Source: Acanthaster planci (Eukaryota > Echinodermata > Asteroidea > Valvatida > Acanthasteridae). Taken from it: a stretch of DNA of 25,031 nt. Location of the stretch: assembly GCF_001949145.1 (NCBI RefSeq), contig NW_019091361.1:1964866-1989896 (forward strand), read 5' to 3'. Below the pieces are notes generated by a model. That model was not told the DNA's origin and ran no database searches. It saw only the letters and a program-made list of their open reading frames with translations. Within the stretch, counting starts at the first letter, position 1, and each line of letters opens with the position of its first letter. A program made the translations under genes and the position numbers. Positions 10,029 through 19,846 of the stretch are shown in pieces.

Positions 10029-12249
10029 ATCAAATGTCCTTTATACGTGCAAGTCAATGTATGTCAATCGAACCTTTCTTGGCAATCACATTAACTACAT
10101 TTCAAGTTGTGTCCTTTCTCAATCTTGAAGCCAATTCCACAGCTAGAGGCATGCTTTTGAAAGCTTTTATACCAACCTTGAGAGCACTGCCAGTACAATC
10201 CAACTACAAATTCAATAACCCCAGGTCCCCAACATTATCATCCAACTATTGAATTATCTATAACGATGACAAAGAGGATTACCTGCAGTGTTACACGGGC
10301 AATCTCCCAGCACCGATTCCTTTCTCAAGCTGTCTGCATATATACATGTACATACATGTAGCTCCGATCCACACACAACAGTGAAGTTAAGTCAATTGCT
10401 GAATTTCCATTGTGCGACCGTGGACACAGAAAACTGACTGCATGTGAACATCAGCTGTCAACTGATATTGGACTTCAGAGGCAGAAGCGACCTCATATTC
10501 ATCTGTCTGATGCCGCTCACCCCCGAGGGAGAACAGGCAGAAGATGGAACAGCCACGGGAATGCCATGGATGGACAACAGCCATGCGAAGCATGATTCAG
10601 CCGGGAGAGTCTGATTTAAAAAAAGACACAGGGGGGCCTTGGTGATTGAAGGAGGAATCCTGGTGGTAGGTGACCCAGATTTCTTGAAGATTATTTACAA
10701 TGGAAGGGATACAGGCAAATCAACGGCTTCTTCAGGACTCAAACAACGAGGGGCACAGTTTGGCCAGGCTCCCTGCTGGATTTATGCTAGTTCCCTTCTC
10801 GACCAACCTGGGGTACTCTTCACCGCAATATTACTGAGCAACTTGCTTGTGGGCATAATTTGAAGAAATGACAGACCAAATTCTAAGGGAAGTGGTTTGA
10901 CAAGGTCCGCTCAAAATGCCGCAAGAAATATTTGAACTGAAGAATACCAAAAATGTTTCGTTCACCAAAAAGCATGCACACTTTTAAACTACAAATGCAG
11001 AGGAAGGTAAGTAACAGCTTCGTAAAAAAAAAAAAAAAATTGGGGTTACTTTTGCTGGGTCAGCTCTGTGGAGAATTTCAATGGCAGGAAACAACCGCTT
11101 GTAACCTTTCAAAATCTGTAATTCAGTGTATCTCACTCAGCTTGTCCGCAAAATACTCAAAAACCCTGAAGTATACATCTGAACAGATATAGTACAACAC
11201 ATGTGTGGTAATTAGAAAAGTCCTACAGTGTGGACAGTAAAATGCACATGTACATGTACCTTCACCAACACTTCCAAGCCTGTCATTCCCAATCCGGGCA
11301 CTCTCACTTCCAAGCTTGTTATTCCCAATCAGGGCACTCTCAGCAGAAAGGTCTGCCCAGCAGGTGAACACAGTATGATGAAAAATTCAAAGGTATTTTC
11401 AAAGTTTAAAAATTTCGAGACAGGCAAGGACTATGAAGGATTTTCCGGCATAGGCAAGGAAGTTCCCTTATTCACATGCATCGGACGGCCCCTACCCCCT
11501 TCCCCCGCCCTGCAAAAGTAGGCAAACAAAAAAGACAAACGCATCAGGGATTCTATTAAAAGCCTCTCCATTTCAGGCCTCGATCGCAGCATCCATCTGG
11601 GCTGTGATTGCAAGGTTAAATCAAGGAAAGCCCCAAGGCCTTCCACTGAATAATCGCCCTTTCCGGTGATGTGCTATAGTGGTACTTAAACCTGTCAGAT
11701 AGAATCAATGATGACACATGTAGTTGGACAAGACAGACAGAGAGGCCACAAAAGACATGGTCATCACATTGAAAGATTTTACATGTATGCCAGTAAACTT
11801 GATTATCTTTGAGGAGAAACTAGGAATATCATCATGGGGATTTGGAACAGAGAGGAAGTGTCTGCAATTTTTTTTGCCTTTGGGCATTTTTTTCCCCCCT
11901 GAAGGCACAATTCATGCCACTTTCCCACGAAATTCCGGCTGACTTGCTCTATCTGCACCAAGTGCAGTTACCACAAAACTGCGTCACGCAAGGGGTCCGT
12001 CCGTACTGCGTCAGTGTTCAAAATGCCATCTTTCTTAAAATAGCATTTAACCTCACAGTGGAAAAGAATCTGATGACACCATGGATGGTGGGAAACTATG
12101 GAAAGAACACATGAGTCACCAGAGCAAGAGAAAAAATTGAAACAAGAGCTTCTTTGATTATCTGTAACAGAGCATACCTGTAGGGCTTTCCCGCATTCTT
12201 AAACAATGCTGAAACATAAAACTTGCCTTCCTGCATGCAATACAAAAAT
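10029..12249. other. Intergenic or 3' region, no supported gene
   Basis: It contains a 21-bp direct copy (10343-10363) of a sequence at 9682-9702, a 36-bp tandem duplication (11271-11342) and a run of 16 A at 11024-11039 just after a strong but orphan donor AGGAAG|GTAAGT (11006/11007). The stretch 10490-10600 looks less AT-rich, with open frames on both strands but no recognised protein. Confidence 0.45.
11271..11342. repeat. 36-bp tandem duplication, two units
   Basis: Units 11271-11306 and 11307-11342 differ at 3 of 36 positions. The unit begins CTTCCAAGC and ends GGGCACTCTCA. The length equals 12 codons and both strands stay open through it, but no exon signals support coding. Confidence 0.75.
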
Positions 12250-12530
12250 GTTTCGACCCAATCGGACATGTACTTCAGGAGATATAGTGATTTAAATGAT
12301 GCCACTTTCAATGACACATGACAGGTCATCAGATGTCATCTTCACGATATCAATTTTTGTCTACATCACTTCCCTTTGTAGCTACACGCAAGGTTTCCAC
12401 CTAACCGGACATTTACTTCAGGAGATATAGTGCTTCAAGGGGTGCAACTTCAATGTCACATTATTTCTTAGCTGATGAGGTCATCACATCTGATCTATTT
12501 TTTTCTATAGCACTTCCCTTTCTAGACACC
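12250..12530. repeat. Two diverged tandem units of about 143 bp
   Basis: Unit 1 starts at 12250 and unit 2 at 12393. Shared blocks include CGGACAT-TACTTCAGGAGATATAGTG, then TCAATG-CACAT, then GGTCATCA, then CACTTCCCTTT, in the same order and spacing. Similarity is patchy, implying an old duplication. Confidence 0.65.
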
Positions 12531-13250
12531 TGATCATGTCATAGTGATGATATTGTTCTGACACGACACACTCTTGGGTCAACTGGACTAAATATGCACC
12601 CAATATGAAGTCAGTCAAATGAATAAAGTGCAATAAAAGATGGAAGTGATAAAAGAGTCGCTGACAATTGAAAAACGTATACAAAACCAACACAGAAAGA
12701 CTAGACCTTTAAATTCGTGTCATGTGATTTGCATTTGAATCCAAACATTTCTACAAAATATTGCTTGATATTTTAACTCTTGGGTATATTTGTAATGAAA
12801 CAAAGGAAAAAAATTAAGATTTCTCTTTTGTTCTAGGGGTAATCCTCGGTTGCAGTTGAGAACCGCTCAGTCATTAAGATCGATAGCAGTGCGTATTCGA
12901 AAAATGTGTACCAACCTAAGGAGACAAATTGCAACTTTAATCTTATATCGCATGACCCCCTGATGACGTCATTATGATTCTGTCCTGGGACCCTCTGTAA
13001 CTGGTTGGCTAAGAGTGTGCACTCAGTGTAAACTCAATCAGCTCAACAATAGTGCCAAAGTCGAGCTATTGAAAAACGTGCACAAAACCTACAGGGAAAA
13101 TTAAATATTCAAAATTCCATTATAAATCACGTGATGACATTATCATGACCTCATTATTCATGAAAGACCTTTGCTTTATGCCCTTTGACTGTATAAAGTG
13201 TCAATGTCATATGAAATTGTTTAATGCCAAAACTACCGATGAGAAAATTT
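12531..13250. repeat. Decayed repeat cluster with duplicated ATTGAAAAACGT block
   Basis: A 22-base block beginning ATTGAAAAACGT occurs at 12667-12688 and 13068-13089 with 20 of 22 matches, 401 bases apart. Flanking GTCATGTGAT / TCACGTGATGACATT and TGATGACGTCATTATGA-type motifs also recur. This looks like remnants of a larger dispersed repeat, not a gene. Confidence 0.5.
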
Positions 13251-14054
13251 ATGTACAAAGTCTATGGTATTTGGGCCAGGAGACCAAGGAAAAGATAAAA
13301 GAAAAAAATCGGTACAAAAAATGGTGCCTTTTCTGCACTATGCGCAAAAGCCAAAAAATGGCAGCTAGACATGTTGATGAACTCCGTGACAAGGAAAAAG
13401 ATACAAAAGTCTCATGAATGCAGAGAACATGCACTTTCAGAGGCAAATCTAAAGCAATAAGAGGTGAGATAACTACGAGAAGCTAAAGAAACAAGGACTC
13501 TGACACAAATGCTTCGATTATTGGGAGTAGGAGAGAAGCAAAGCAACCAAGAAAGTGATAAAAGGAAATGAAACCAAGCACAATGGAATAAATATGATAG
13601 AACAAAACATTAAAAAAGAAATGAGAGTTGACGAGGAGAATGAACCACTTCATACTTGTAGGTAACGCCTCCAAGACAATTCAAAAGGTGAAACCCACTG
13701 ATGGCCTGACCAAACATCTAGACATGCCCTTTTCAGTCACCACATAAAATGTGACTGATAACTGCAAGAATGTGTAAATCACTGCCCCTTCCTCTGTTTA
13801 CTCACAAAGTACTTGATTGGAAACCTGTACCCTGAAATCTTAATATAACTCTGGGGTAAATTAATCCCTTCCGCTGCAGTCCTCCAGATTTAAACATGAG
13901 AAAAACTTTCAAGAGTAAAATGCCCAAAAGTGAAAAGAACTACTTTTTTGTGCTGTCTGTCTCTTTTGTTTTTATTTCTCTCAATTTTGCTCCCCAAAAG
14001 CTACAAAAGCTCATTCCCAAAGGTTCAAAAGAAGAAGGTTAATTGCTACCATCA
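13251..14054. other. Intergenic AT-rich stretch, no supported gene
   Basis: An acceptor-like CCCTTCCGCTGCAG at about 13880 precedes a 61-codon open frame with one hydrophobic run, but it lacks a partner exon. Nothing else was recognised. Confidence 0.4.
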
Positions 14055-14311
14055 GGGGCCAATTTCACAGAGCTGCTTCAGCACAAAACTGCTTAAGCGT
14101 GAAAAAAGTGTGCTTCAAAAAACAAAGCTTACCAGCTCAAACTCTATGTGATTGTTATGCTAACCAAAAGACAGCTACAAGTAAATACCATTCCAAAAAA
14201 ATATACATGTACCTCACAAGGAGTTTTGGCTGGTTACCTGATTTATCCAGCAAAATTTTCTCGTGCTTAAGCAAATTTTGCGCTTAAGCAGCTCTACCGA
14301 AATTGGCCCCC
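14055..14311. mobile_element. 257-bp MITE with GGGGCCAATTTC termini
   Basis: The left end GGGGCCAATTTCACAGAGCTGCTT is inverted at the right end (AAGCAGCTCTACCGAAATTGGCCCCC), and GCTTAAGC motifs follow inside both arms. Elements with such ends (CCAATTTC..AGAGCTGCTTAAGC) are, from memory, abundant in marine invertebrate genomes. It has no coding capacity. The 62-codon ORF across it is chance. No clear target duplication was seen. Confidence 0.8.
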
Positions 14312-15601
14312 GGTGTTCCGCATTCTAAAAGTAAGTGAAATACTAGCACATGGAGCATGGACACAAAGATTAATAACAAATCATCTTAGTTGAATTTGAA
14401 GTATGAAATAAATCAGGTAAAAAGTTAATAACCATACCCTGACCAAACTGAAAAAAGAAAAACCACACCCAACAACCTGTGACCGTATGCCTATTTTACA
14501 TTGTGAGCCGATGCAACAAAGAAGCTATCATCTCTAATATATAAACAGCACACAGCCACTTCTGAATAAATGCAGTGGCTCAATTGCATTGTTAGCTAGA
14601 GGCTGTTGGTAGCTATCCATAGCCAAGTAAGAGGCTTACATGCGCTTTCCAATGGCAGGAAACTATCCACCGAGTCCCAACAGGAAAATGCAAATGTAAG
14701 CAATGCACGACATCATTATGCTACAGGCCTATTTGGACTCCCCTTACTGTTTCCACAATGTAAAATAAAACAAAGCATTCAACAGAGGGCGCTATTAAAA
14801 GTGTACTGACACTTATATCATTTTATTTTACATGTCCATATGGACATGTCCCTACTGCTACTGCATGCTCTTTATCTTCTCAAAATAAAGAATTCTAATT
14901 CTACAATAAATGCAGATGTCCCAGCATCAAGAGAGATGCTTATAAATAGCAGACTTGTGACCCAGCACATGTACATGTACCTCAAGTCAAGCAGCGACGA
15001 CAGCCCTTGCCGCACTAACTTCAGAGCACACACGCATTTAAATTCATATTTTGGCCAGGCCCTACTGTACGTACTTTATACACTGTGTTCTACAAATGTC
15101 CCCTTTCTAAACTTTAAAGAACACAAAATAAACGTAAAACGAAAGTCAGTACATCATTTTATTGTCTCAAGTGAGCAGGGGTTAAACTTGCAATCAACTC
15201 TCCTTAGTCACCAAACTGTTGTGCCACTTACGACAAAAAATGGCAGCCACAATCAAAACTAGGGCAAGCCTAACACCATGGATTGTGGGCAAACATGAGC
15301 GAAGTCACAAGATGTTACACCTTCCAAAACCTAAAATCAACTTCTTTTTTTATCAATTGTCAACAAAAATAAACGTGTGAACAAGTCCACAGTAGCCCCT
15401 TTTTGGCTTTTATACAAAACCCTGTTGTCTTATTGACAGGCTGGAGCCATGTCACTGCCAAATAACTTAAGGTGGAAACTTCATGATTATTTGTGGCCTA
15501 TATGTACCTAAACACATTGCAGAGATTGAAGTCACTTCTCTATTACCAAGGCAACATGTGATACCAATTTTCAGTGGTTGCCAGGGCTCTTATGTCTCTA
15601 T
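14312..15601. other. Intergenic stretch, no supported gene
   Basis: It includes a 140-codon plus-strand ORF (14840-15262) of low-complexity, Leu/Ser/Asn-rich composition that runs through CATGTAC repeat sequence and shows no recognisable domain. On the minus strand a good acceptor at about 14449 precedes a 25-codon frame ending in a stop. Neither is called. Confidence 0.4.
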
Positions 15602-15720
15602 GGCCGTGTCCGAAATGGGCTTCCAGAGCTACGGCTAGGTCTATTGTCTACGCATCTCCCCACATTTCCAATGGAGGGAAGACCTAGACCAAGCTCTAGA
15701 CAAGAGATTCGGATGCAGCC
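15602..15720. mobile_element. 119-bp GGCCGTGTCCGAA inverted-repeat element, copy 2
   Basis: The ends are GGCCGTGTCCGAA and TTCGGATGCAGCC, imperfect inverses. A second arm pair lies inside (CTAGGTCT with AGACCTAG), so the whole unit can fold as a hairpin. It matches the copy at 23564-23682 at 104 of 119 positions with no gaps. It is non-coding and MITE-like. Confidence 0.82.
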
Positions 15721-15927
15721 TGAATCAACTTATCTGGCTGTTTAAATGTGGGCTGAAAACACACATTTAATTAAAGAACTGCTAACTGTCAAATACCCAG
15801 AAATACATGGACTGCACTGTCACTCACTTTTAATAAGGCGCACACAATAGAGTTTCACACAAGTCTGTAGCCATGTAAATAAATCAAACAATGATCTAAA
15901 TAAAAAAGCTTTAGAATATGCGACTTG

Positions 15928-15933
15928 TTTATT
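15928..15933 (-). promoter_or_regulatory. Candidate polyadenylation signal AATAAA of the DAPK-like gene
   Basis: On the minus strand AATAAA occurs 207 bases past the TAG of the terminal exon. It is the first canonical signal noticed downstream and would give a short 3' UTR. AT-rich spacer makes chance hits common. Confidence 0.35.
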
Positions 15934-16139
15934 TTTAACGTACATACCCTGATTGAACAGACATGTATAACTTAAAAATTATATTTTTTAAATTCCAAAT
16001 TTGATTACAAAATTCTTGCACGTCAGATGGAACAAACACCTCATGTACATGTAGACGTGGTTAATTCAGTCATATCTGCATGTTTGTCATGCTCTAGAAA
16101 AACCAAGCCATGCAAGTTTAGACTAGCAACTGTGGCATT

Positions 16140-16253
16140 CTACACTTCTTCATGCGAACTGTCAAGCACACTCTCATCGTTACTGTTCTTGAATGACGAG
16201 CTACATGCAGCCTCGGTTTGGACAGAAGTGGTGTCGTCAGGAGTATCCGGGTC
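16140..16253 (-). CDS. DAPK-like kinase, candidate terminal coding exon with stop
   Basis: This reading frame of 37 residues plus TAG follows a long T-rich tract and an acceptor AACAAAG|GAC. It enters in phase 0, matching the exon at 19730-19846. It opens DPDTPDDTTSVQTEAACSSS and closes FKNSNDESVLDSSHEEV: acidic and Ser/Thr-rich, much like the acidic tail of DAPK2 in character but not alignable by eye. The last four residues HEEV fit a class III PDZ ligand (x-D/E-x-hydrophobic), which is only a pattern match. The acceptor ends in AAG rather than CAG, and the CTAAC branch-like motif lies too close to it, so the exact start is less sure. The plus-strand 150-codon ORF over this segment is treated as a shadow. 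It may be one of several alternative ends. Confidence 0.6.
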   Translation of the reverse strand, partial: DPDTPDDTTSVQTEAACSSSFKNSNDESVLDSSHEEV

Positions 16254-19200
16254 CTTTGTTAGCAGGGATGACAATAAAAGCAAGAAGCGAAACAAAAAAC
16301 ACAAAAACAAAAAATCAATTGCATGGCAACTAAATCAAGATGAAACTGAGCGAACTTCAGATATGCCAAAAAAAATTGGAAATTCTTCTGAAATCTTCCA
16401 TTTCTTTCTAAATTTGTATGAGTCAATGCGTCCTTTTCATCAACTTTATTATTTCTTTCTTCAAATTTTTAATGGATAATGGTGTTCTCCAAGCAAAAAA
16501 ACACTCAAAACCGAGATATTCATTTAATAAAGTTCACATATAACACTCAACTTTCAATGTTTCTCATGTGATGACAAACAGAACACTGTCATGAAAAAAT
16601 GTGTGGTGTACTTATTCAATATGTAAGGACTATGTACACATATGGGGGTTCCATGACCTGTTTAATGCCACAAAGCAAATTGATGGTTTTGGTGACTCAA
16701 ATACCTCACAACCATGAAATGAATGCAAACCTATCATGAGCTGTACACGTATACATTGTAAATGGAGGTGACTGCTAGATGTTGGCAGACATTTGGATAT
16801 TCTCTCTTCTGGCACATTCAAGCCTACTCTGAGTAAGCCTCACATGGCATGCTTTCTCTTTGATATTTAAACCATGCTGAACCCAACAAGGTTATGCAGG
16901 ATTTCAATGGTCCCTAGGGGGTTAGGGTTTAGTCTTTCAACAACTACCTACATGTACCAGCACCGCGCTGATATCCGTCCCGAGTTGAAGTGCACCCCCA
17001 ATCAGCAAAAGAAAGACAGCTGGCTACAAGCAGGTTCTTGCATGCGTTCTGCATGTATGCAAAGACCATACAAGCCAGAATAAATTAGTGACGCGTACTC
17101 AGCATGCTCTGCATCAAACGCACATATACTTGCGCGCCTCATGGCGCGCCTATGCGGTGAGCACTAAAAAAAATGCCCTCTTTTGCTCTGCTCAGAGTGG
17201 ATACAAAAAAGCCCTTATTGTTGAACTTGTCAGTATAGTGTTTAAAAAAATACATCAAAGATCTTGAGCCTTGTTTGATTTACTGATGTGCTTGTTCACA
17301 TAGTTTCATTTTATCTGTTTACTACACTGTAGGCCTACTCATTTTTAAAAAAGAATAAACAAACATGGATTCAGAAAATGTAAAGTACATGTACCTGGTT
17401 AGTTACGCTGGAACATTAAAATGAACTTGAGAAGGGTATCAACCAGTTGCCATCTCAGGAAAGCAGTCGTGAGGAACCACATGTACACGGAGTCAGATAT
17501 CCACACACTAAAAAAGTCTTCCAAAAATAGCAGCTTTCATGCTGTATTTCAGAGACAAAATTGCATGCACAATGTGTCGATGGCAAAGATCGCATTTCAA
17601 GTTAATCTTGATTCACCCAAGCAGAACTGAAAAGGGAAGCACATCTAAGAATTAGAATCTTGATGTGGATGCTTTATCCAAGCAGTGCCTAGTTTGCCGA
17701 CAGTCTGATCCCTGTAAAATGGTTTTGCTCACTACCGGTAGGTGGAATTCCTGGTCAGGCAAGATGAGTGTGTTCTTACTGCATCCTTTATGTTCTTTTG
17801 CCGTCTGCATCTTGTAGAACAAAGGTCCTACAGAAATACACGTACATTATTTTTATTTTCCTTGCATTCCAAACAAAGACACGATTTGCTGTGATGTTTC
17901 CCTACGGCACTCTTTCTGGCACGGATGTGGGGCAACAGGTGCTCACTGCACAAGATGTAACAGTGGCTTCACACTGGCATTTATCAAAGGATTGCATTTG
18001 TGCAAAGAAGGCACGGGGCCGAGCTGATGATGGAAGAGAAAAGACCTTGTTGTCTGAATGACATTTCTGCAGGCAGCCTCGGCAAGACAGAGTGATGCCA
18101 CAAGGGATACTCTCCAGACTCCTCTCCACTCCGCCGCCTTTCGTTCTCTATCCTTTGAGAAAGTTAAGGGCCCGTAACTATGGTGATTACCGTTCCATGA
18201 TTTCTTTTTATGAATATCTGTGGCGCCGTGCTGGCCACGGGTGGGATTTACTCTTAATGCACAACACCCTATTACTTAAAAGTGAAGGGCCCTTAGGGTA
18301 CGTGTCTGATAATCTACAATGACTTAGCTGCTCCGACTATCATCTATTTTATCGGCAAAAACATTGTGAGAATGAACTGCATGCATGAGCAGAGTAAAAA
18401 AGCCTGCTTCCATACACGAATAAAAGAGAGTCAGAGTGACCAAAAAAAGTCTCTTACATGCAGCTTTTTATCCATCTTGAAAAGGTATCTTTGCAGACAA
18501 GTATTAATGGTCAAGTACTAAGTAGTATTTTTATGCAGAATAGGACTGATCTTGAAACAATCACGTTCACAATCTACAGACAGGAAGACGCCCAGGTGCA
18601 AGCAAAATGTCATGCTAGTGTTGGCTACGACTGGTTCAGTAAACCAACAGGGACATCCTACGTACAGTTTATTGTATTGTAGTGGGGGAAAAAGTGTATT
18701 TCTATATGAAAATACGGCAGTAGATGGTTGTGCATGTTCTTTCCCCCAACAATGTTACTGCAGCTTTGGGTTCAGCAGTGTAGACTGGAAGAGCTTCTTC
18801 TGTGATTGGACTTGCCTGGGTTTGCCCGGCATAAAAATCTACGTCAGTGATAGCACTGCACGCTAATCCACTTTATTTACCCAAGGCCAAATTGTACGTG
18901 TTGTTTGCTAACACGTGGGATGACATTTACAGCACTTCAACCAAACAAACAAAACATGTGGGATTACATCTTTCACAGTTTAATGTTAACATAAAGGGTG
19001 CCTGACTATGTCTGGCCTGAGAAGCAGAATGGGATATGTCTGATGGTGGATTCACTCAACCCCCCCCTCAAAAAATAGAACAAGCCCCTCCCCCATCGTA
19101 TACGACATTGTACCATGTTTATTACACACACTGCGTGACATAAAACTCGGACAAAAGGGGCAAGCTCTTTAGCAACGCTGGAACTGGAAATTCCATCTTT

Positions 19201-19729
19201 GCATCACAAGAATTAAGAAGCAAATGGTGTTTGATAGCATGCTCCTTCTGGTGCTGAAGAATACTGCTGACTATTTCCATGGAAAAAAACTGCTGTTTCT
19301 TGGAAACACAAGAAGCACACCATGATCTCATCCCCAGGAGTACGAAGAAGTCGGTCCAGCCTATTTCTCAGGTACCCCAACTCCCCCCTCATACAGATGA
19401 TTAACAGGGTCCTACTCAGAGAGTCATCTGAGGAACCACCTTAGCTTCATCAGGGGCTTCACTACAAGGTGGTGTCTCTACATTTCTAAGTCAACAGCCA
19501 ACACCAAGGTGATTGATTTGAGAGACCTCAATGGTGGAGTTTCACCTGCTGTATAAAGCTCACACTCACCTACATGCAGAGAGTTTCTGAGCTGGTTACT
19601 TTTCTGAAGCGATCTGAGTCTTTCACACGACTCGCTGGCATGCCACTTGCTGTTCTTGCTCATGCAGTTCACTCAAGGCAAACAACAATTAATCAAACAA
19701 GCTGGGAAACAAATACTGCAGTGACTTAC
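16254..19729 (-). other. Long DAPK-like gene intron, possibly with alternative exons
   Basis: The intron is 3476 bp if 19730-19846 splices directly to 16253. It contains exon-like stretches with good minus-strand acceptors at 17947-18023 and 17597-17626 and a weaker one near 19572-19650, discussed under findings and rejections. C-rich and A-rich low-complexity sequence lies at about 19055-19100. Confidence 0.55.
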
Positions 19730-19846
19730 ACCAGCGGCGTGGACAGACGTATTGCTGCGTGCTACTACTGATCCCGCAAGGGAGTGTTTGGCTTTGCGCA
19801 GGATGCTGGCGCTCTGGGATGAAACTGGATGATTCTTTTGGAACAA
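19730..19846 (-). CDS. DAPK-like kinase, Ser/Lys-rich tail exon
   Basis: This exon of 117 bp (39 codons, phase 0 to phase 0) sits between a CCCAATGTTTCCTCCAG acceptor and a GGT|GTAAGT donor, and both sites are strong. It reads LFQKNHPVSSQSASILRK then AKHSLAGSVVARSNTSVH and ends AAG. It is low in acidic residues and rich in Ser, Lys and Arg, so it is probably disordered and open to phosphorylation. SVVARSNTSV resembles the LSRSNMSVARS stretch that follows the calmodulin site in vertebrate DAPK1, which supports its place in this gene. The open frame, phase match and local GC (higher than the flanks) support a real exon. Whether it is constitutive is not visible. Confidence 0.75.

Noticed and set aside
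10943-11006. Plus-strand segment before the strong donor AGGAAG|GTAAGT
   Set aside because: No credible acceptor upstream; joining it directly to the exon at 9522-9662 would create a TGA stop.
11137-11178. Minus-strand 42-base segment reading VYFRVFEYFADKL between a good acceptor and GTGAGA
   Set aside because: Isolated; no phase-compatible neighbour was found and the length is short enough for chance.
14840-15262. 140-codon plus-strand ORF
   Set aside because: Composition follows AT-rich spacer and CATGTAC repeats; there is no recognised domain and no supporting splice or promoter signal.
16027-16479. 150-codon plus-strand ORF
   Set aside because: It overlaps the minus-strand terminal exon and its T-rich tract, which on this strand encodes the Lys-rich run. 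No domain and no splice logic, so treated as a shadow.
18073-18162. Plus-strand 90-base segment after TTTCTGCAG, reading AASARQSDATRDTLQTPLHS
   Set aside because: Protein-like, but the donor (AAA|GTTAAG) is weak, it sits in an intron of the opposite-strand gene, and no partner exon was identified.
19572-19650. Minus-strand segment ending at a strong GTGAGT donor
   Set aside because: No acceptor gives a stop-free phase 0 entry from the exon at 19730-19846, so it cannot be placed in the gene.
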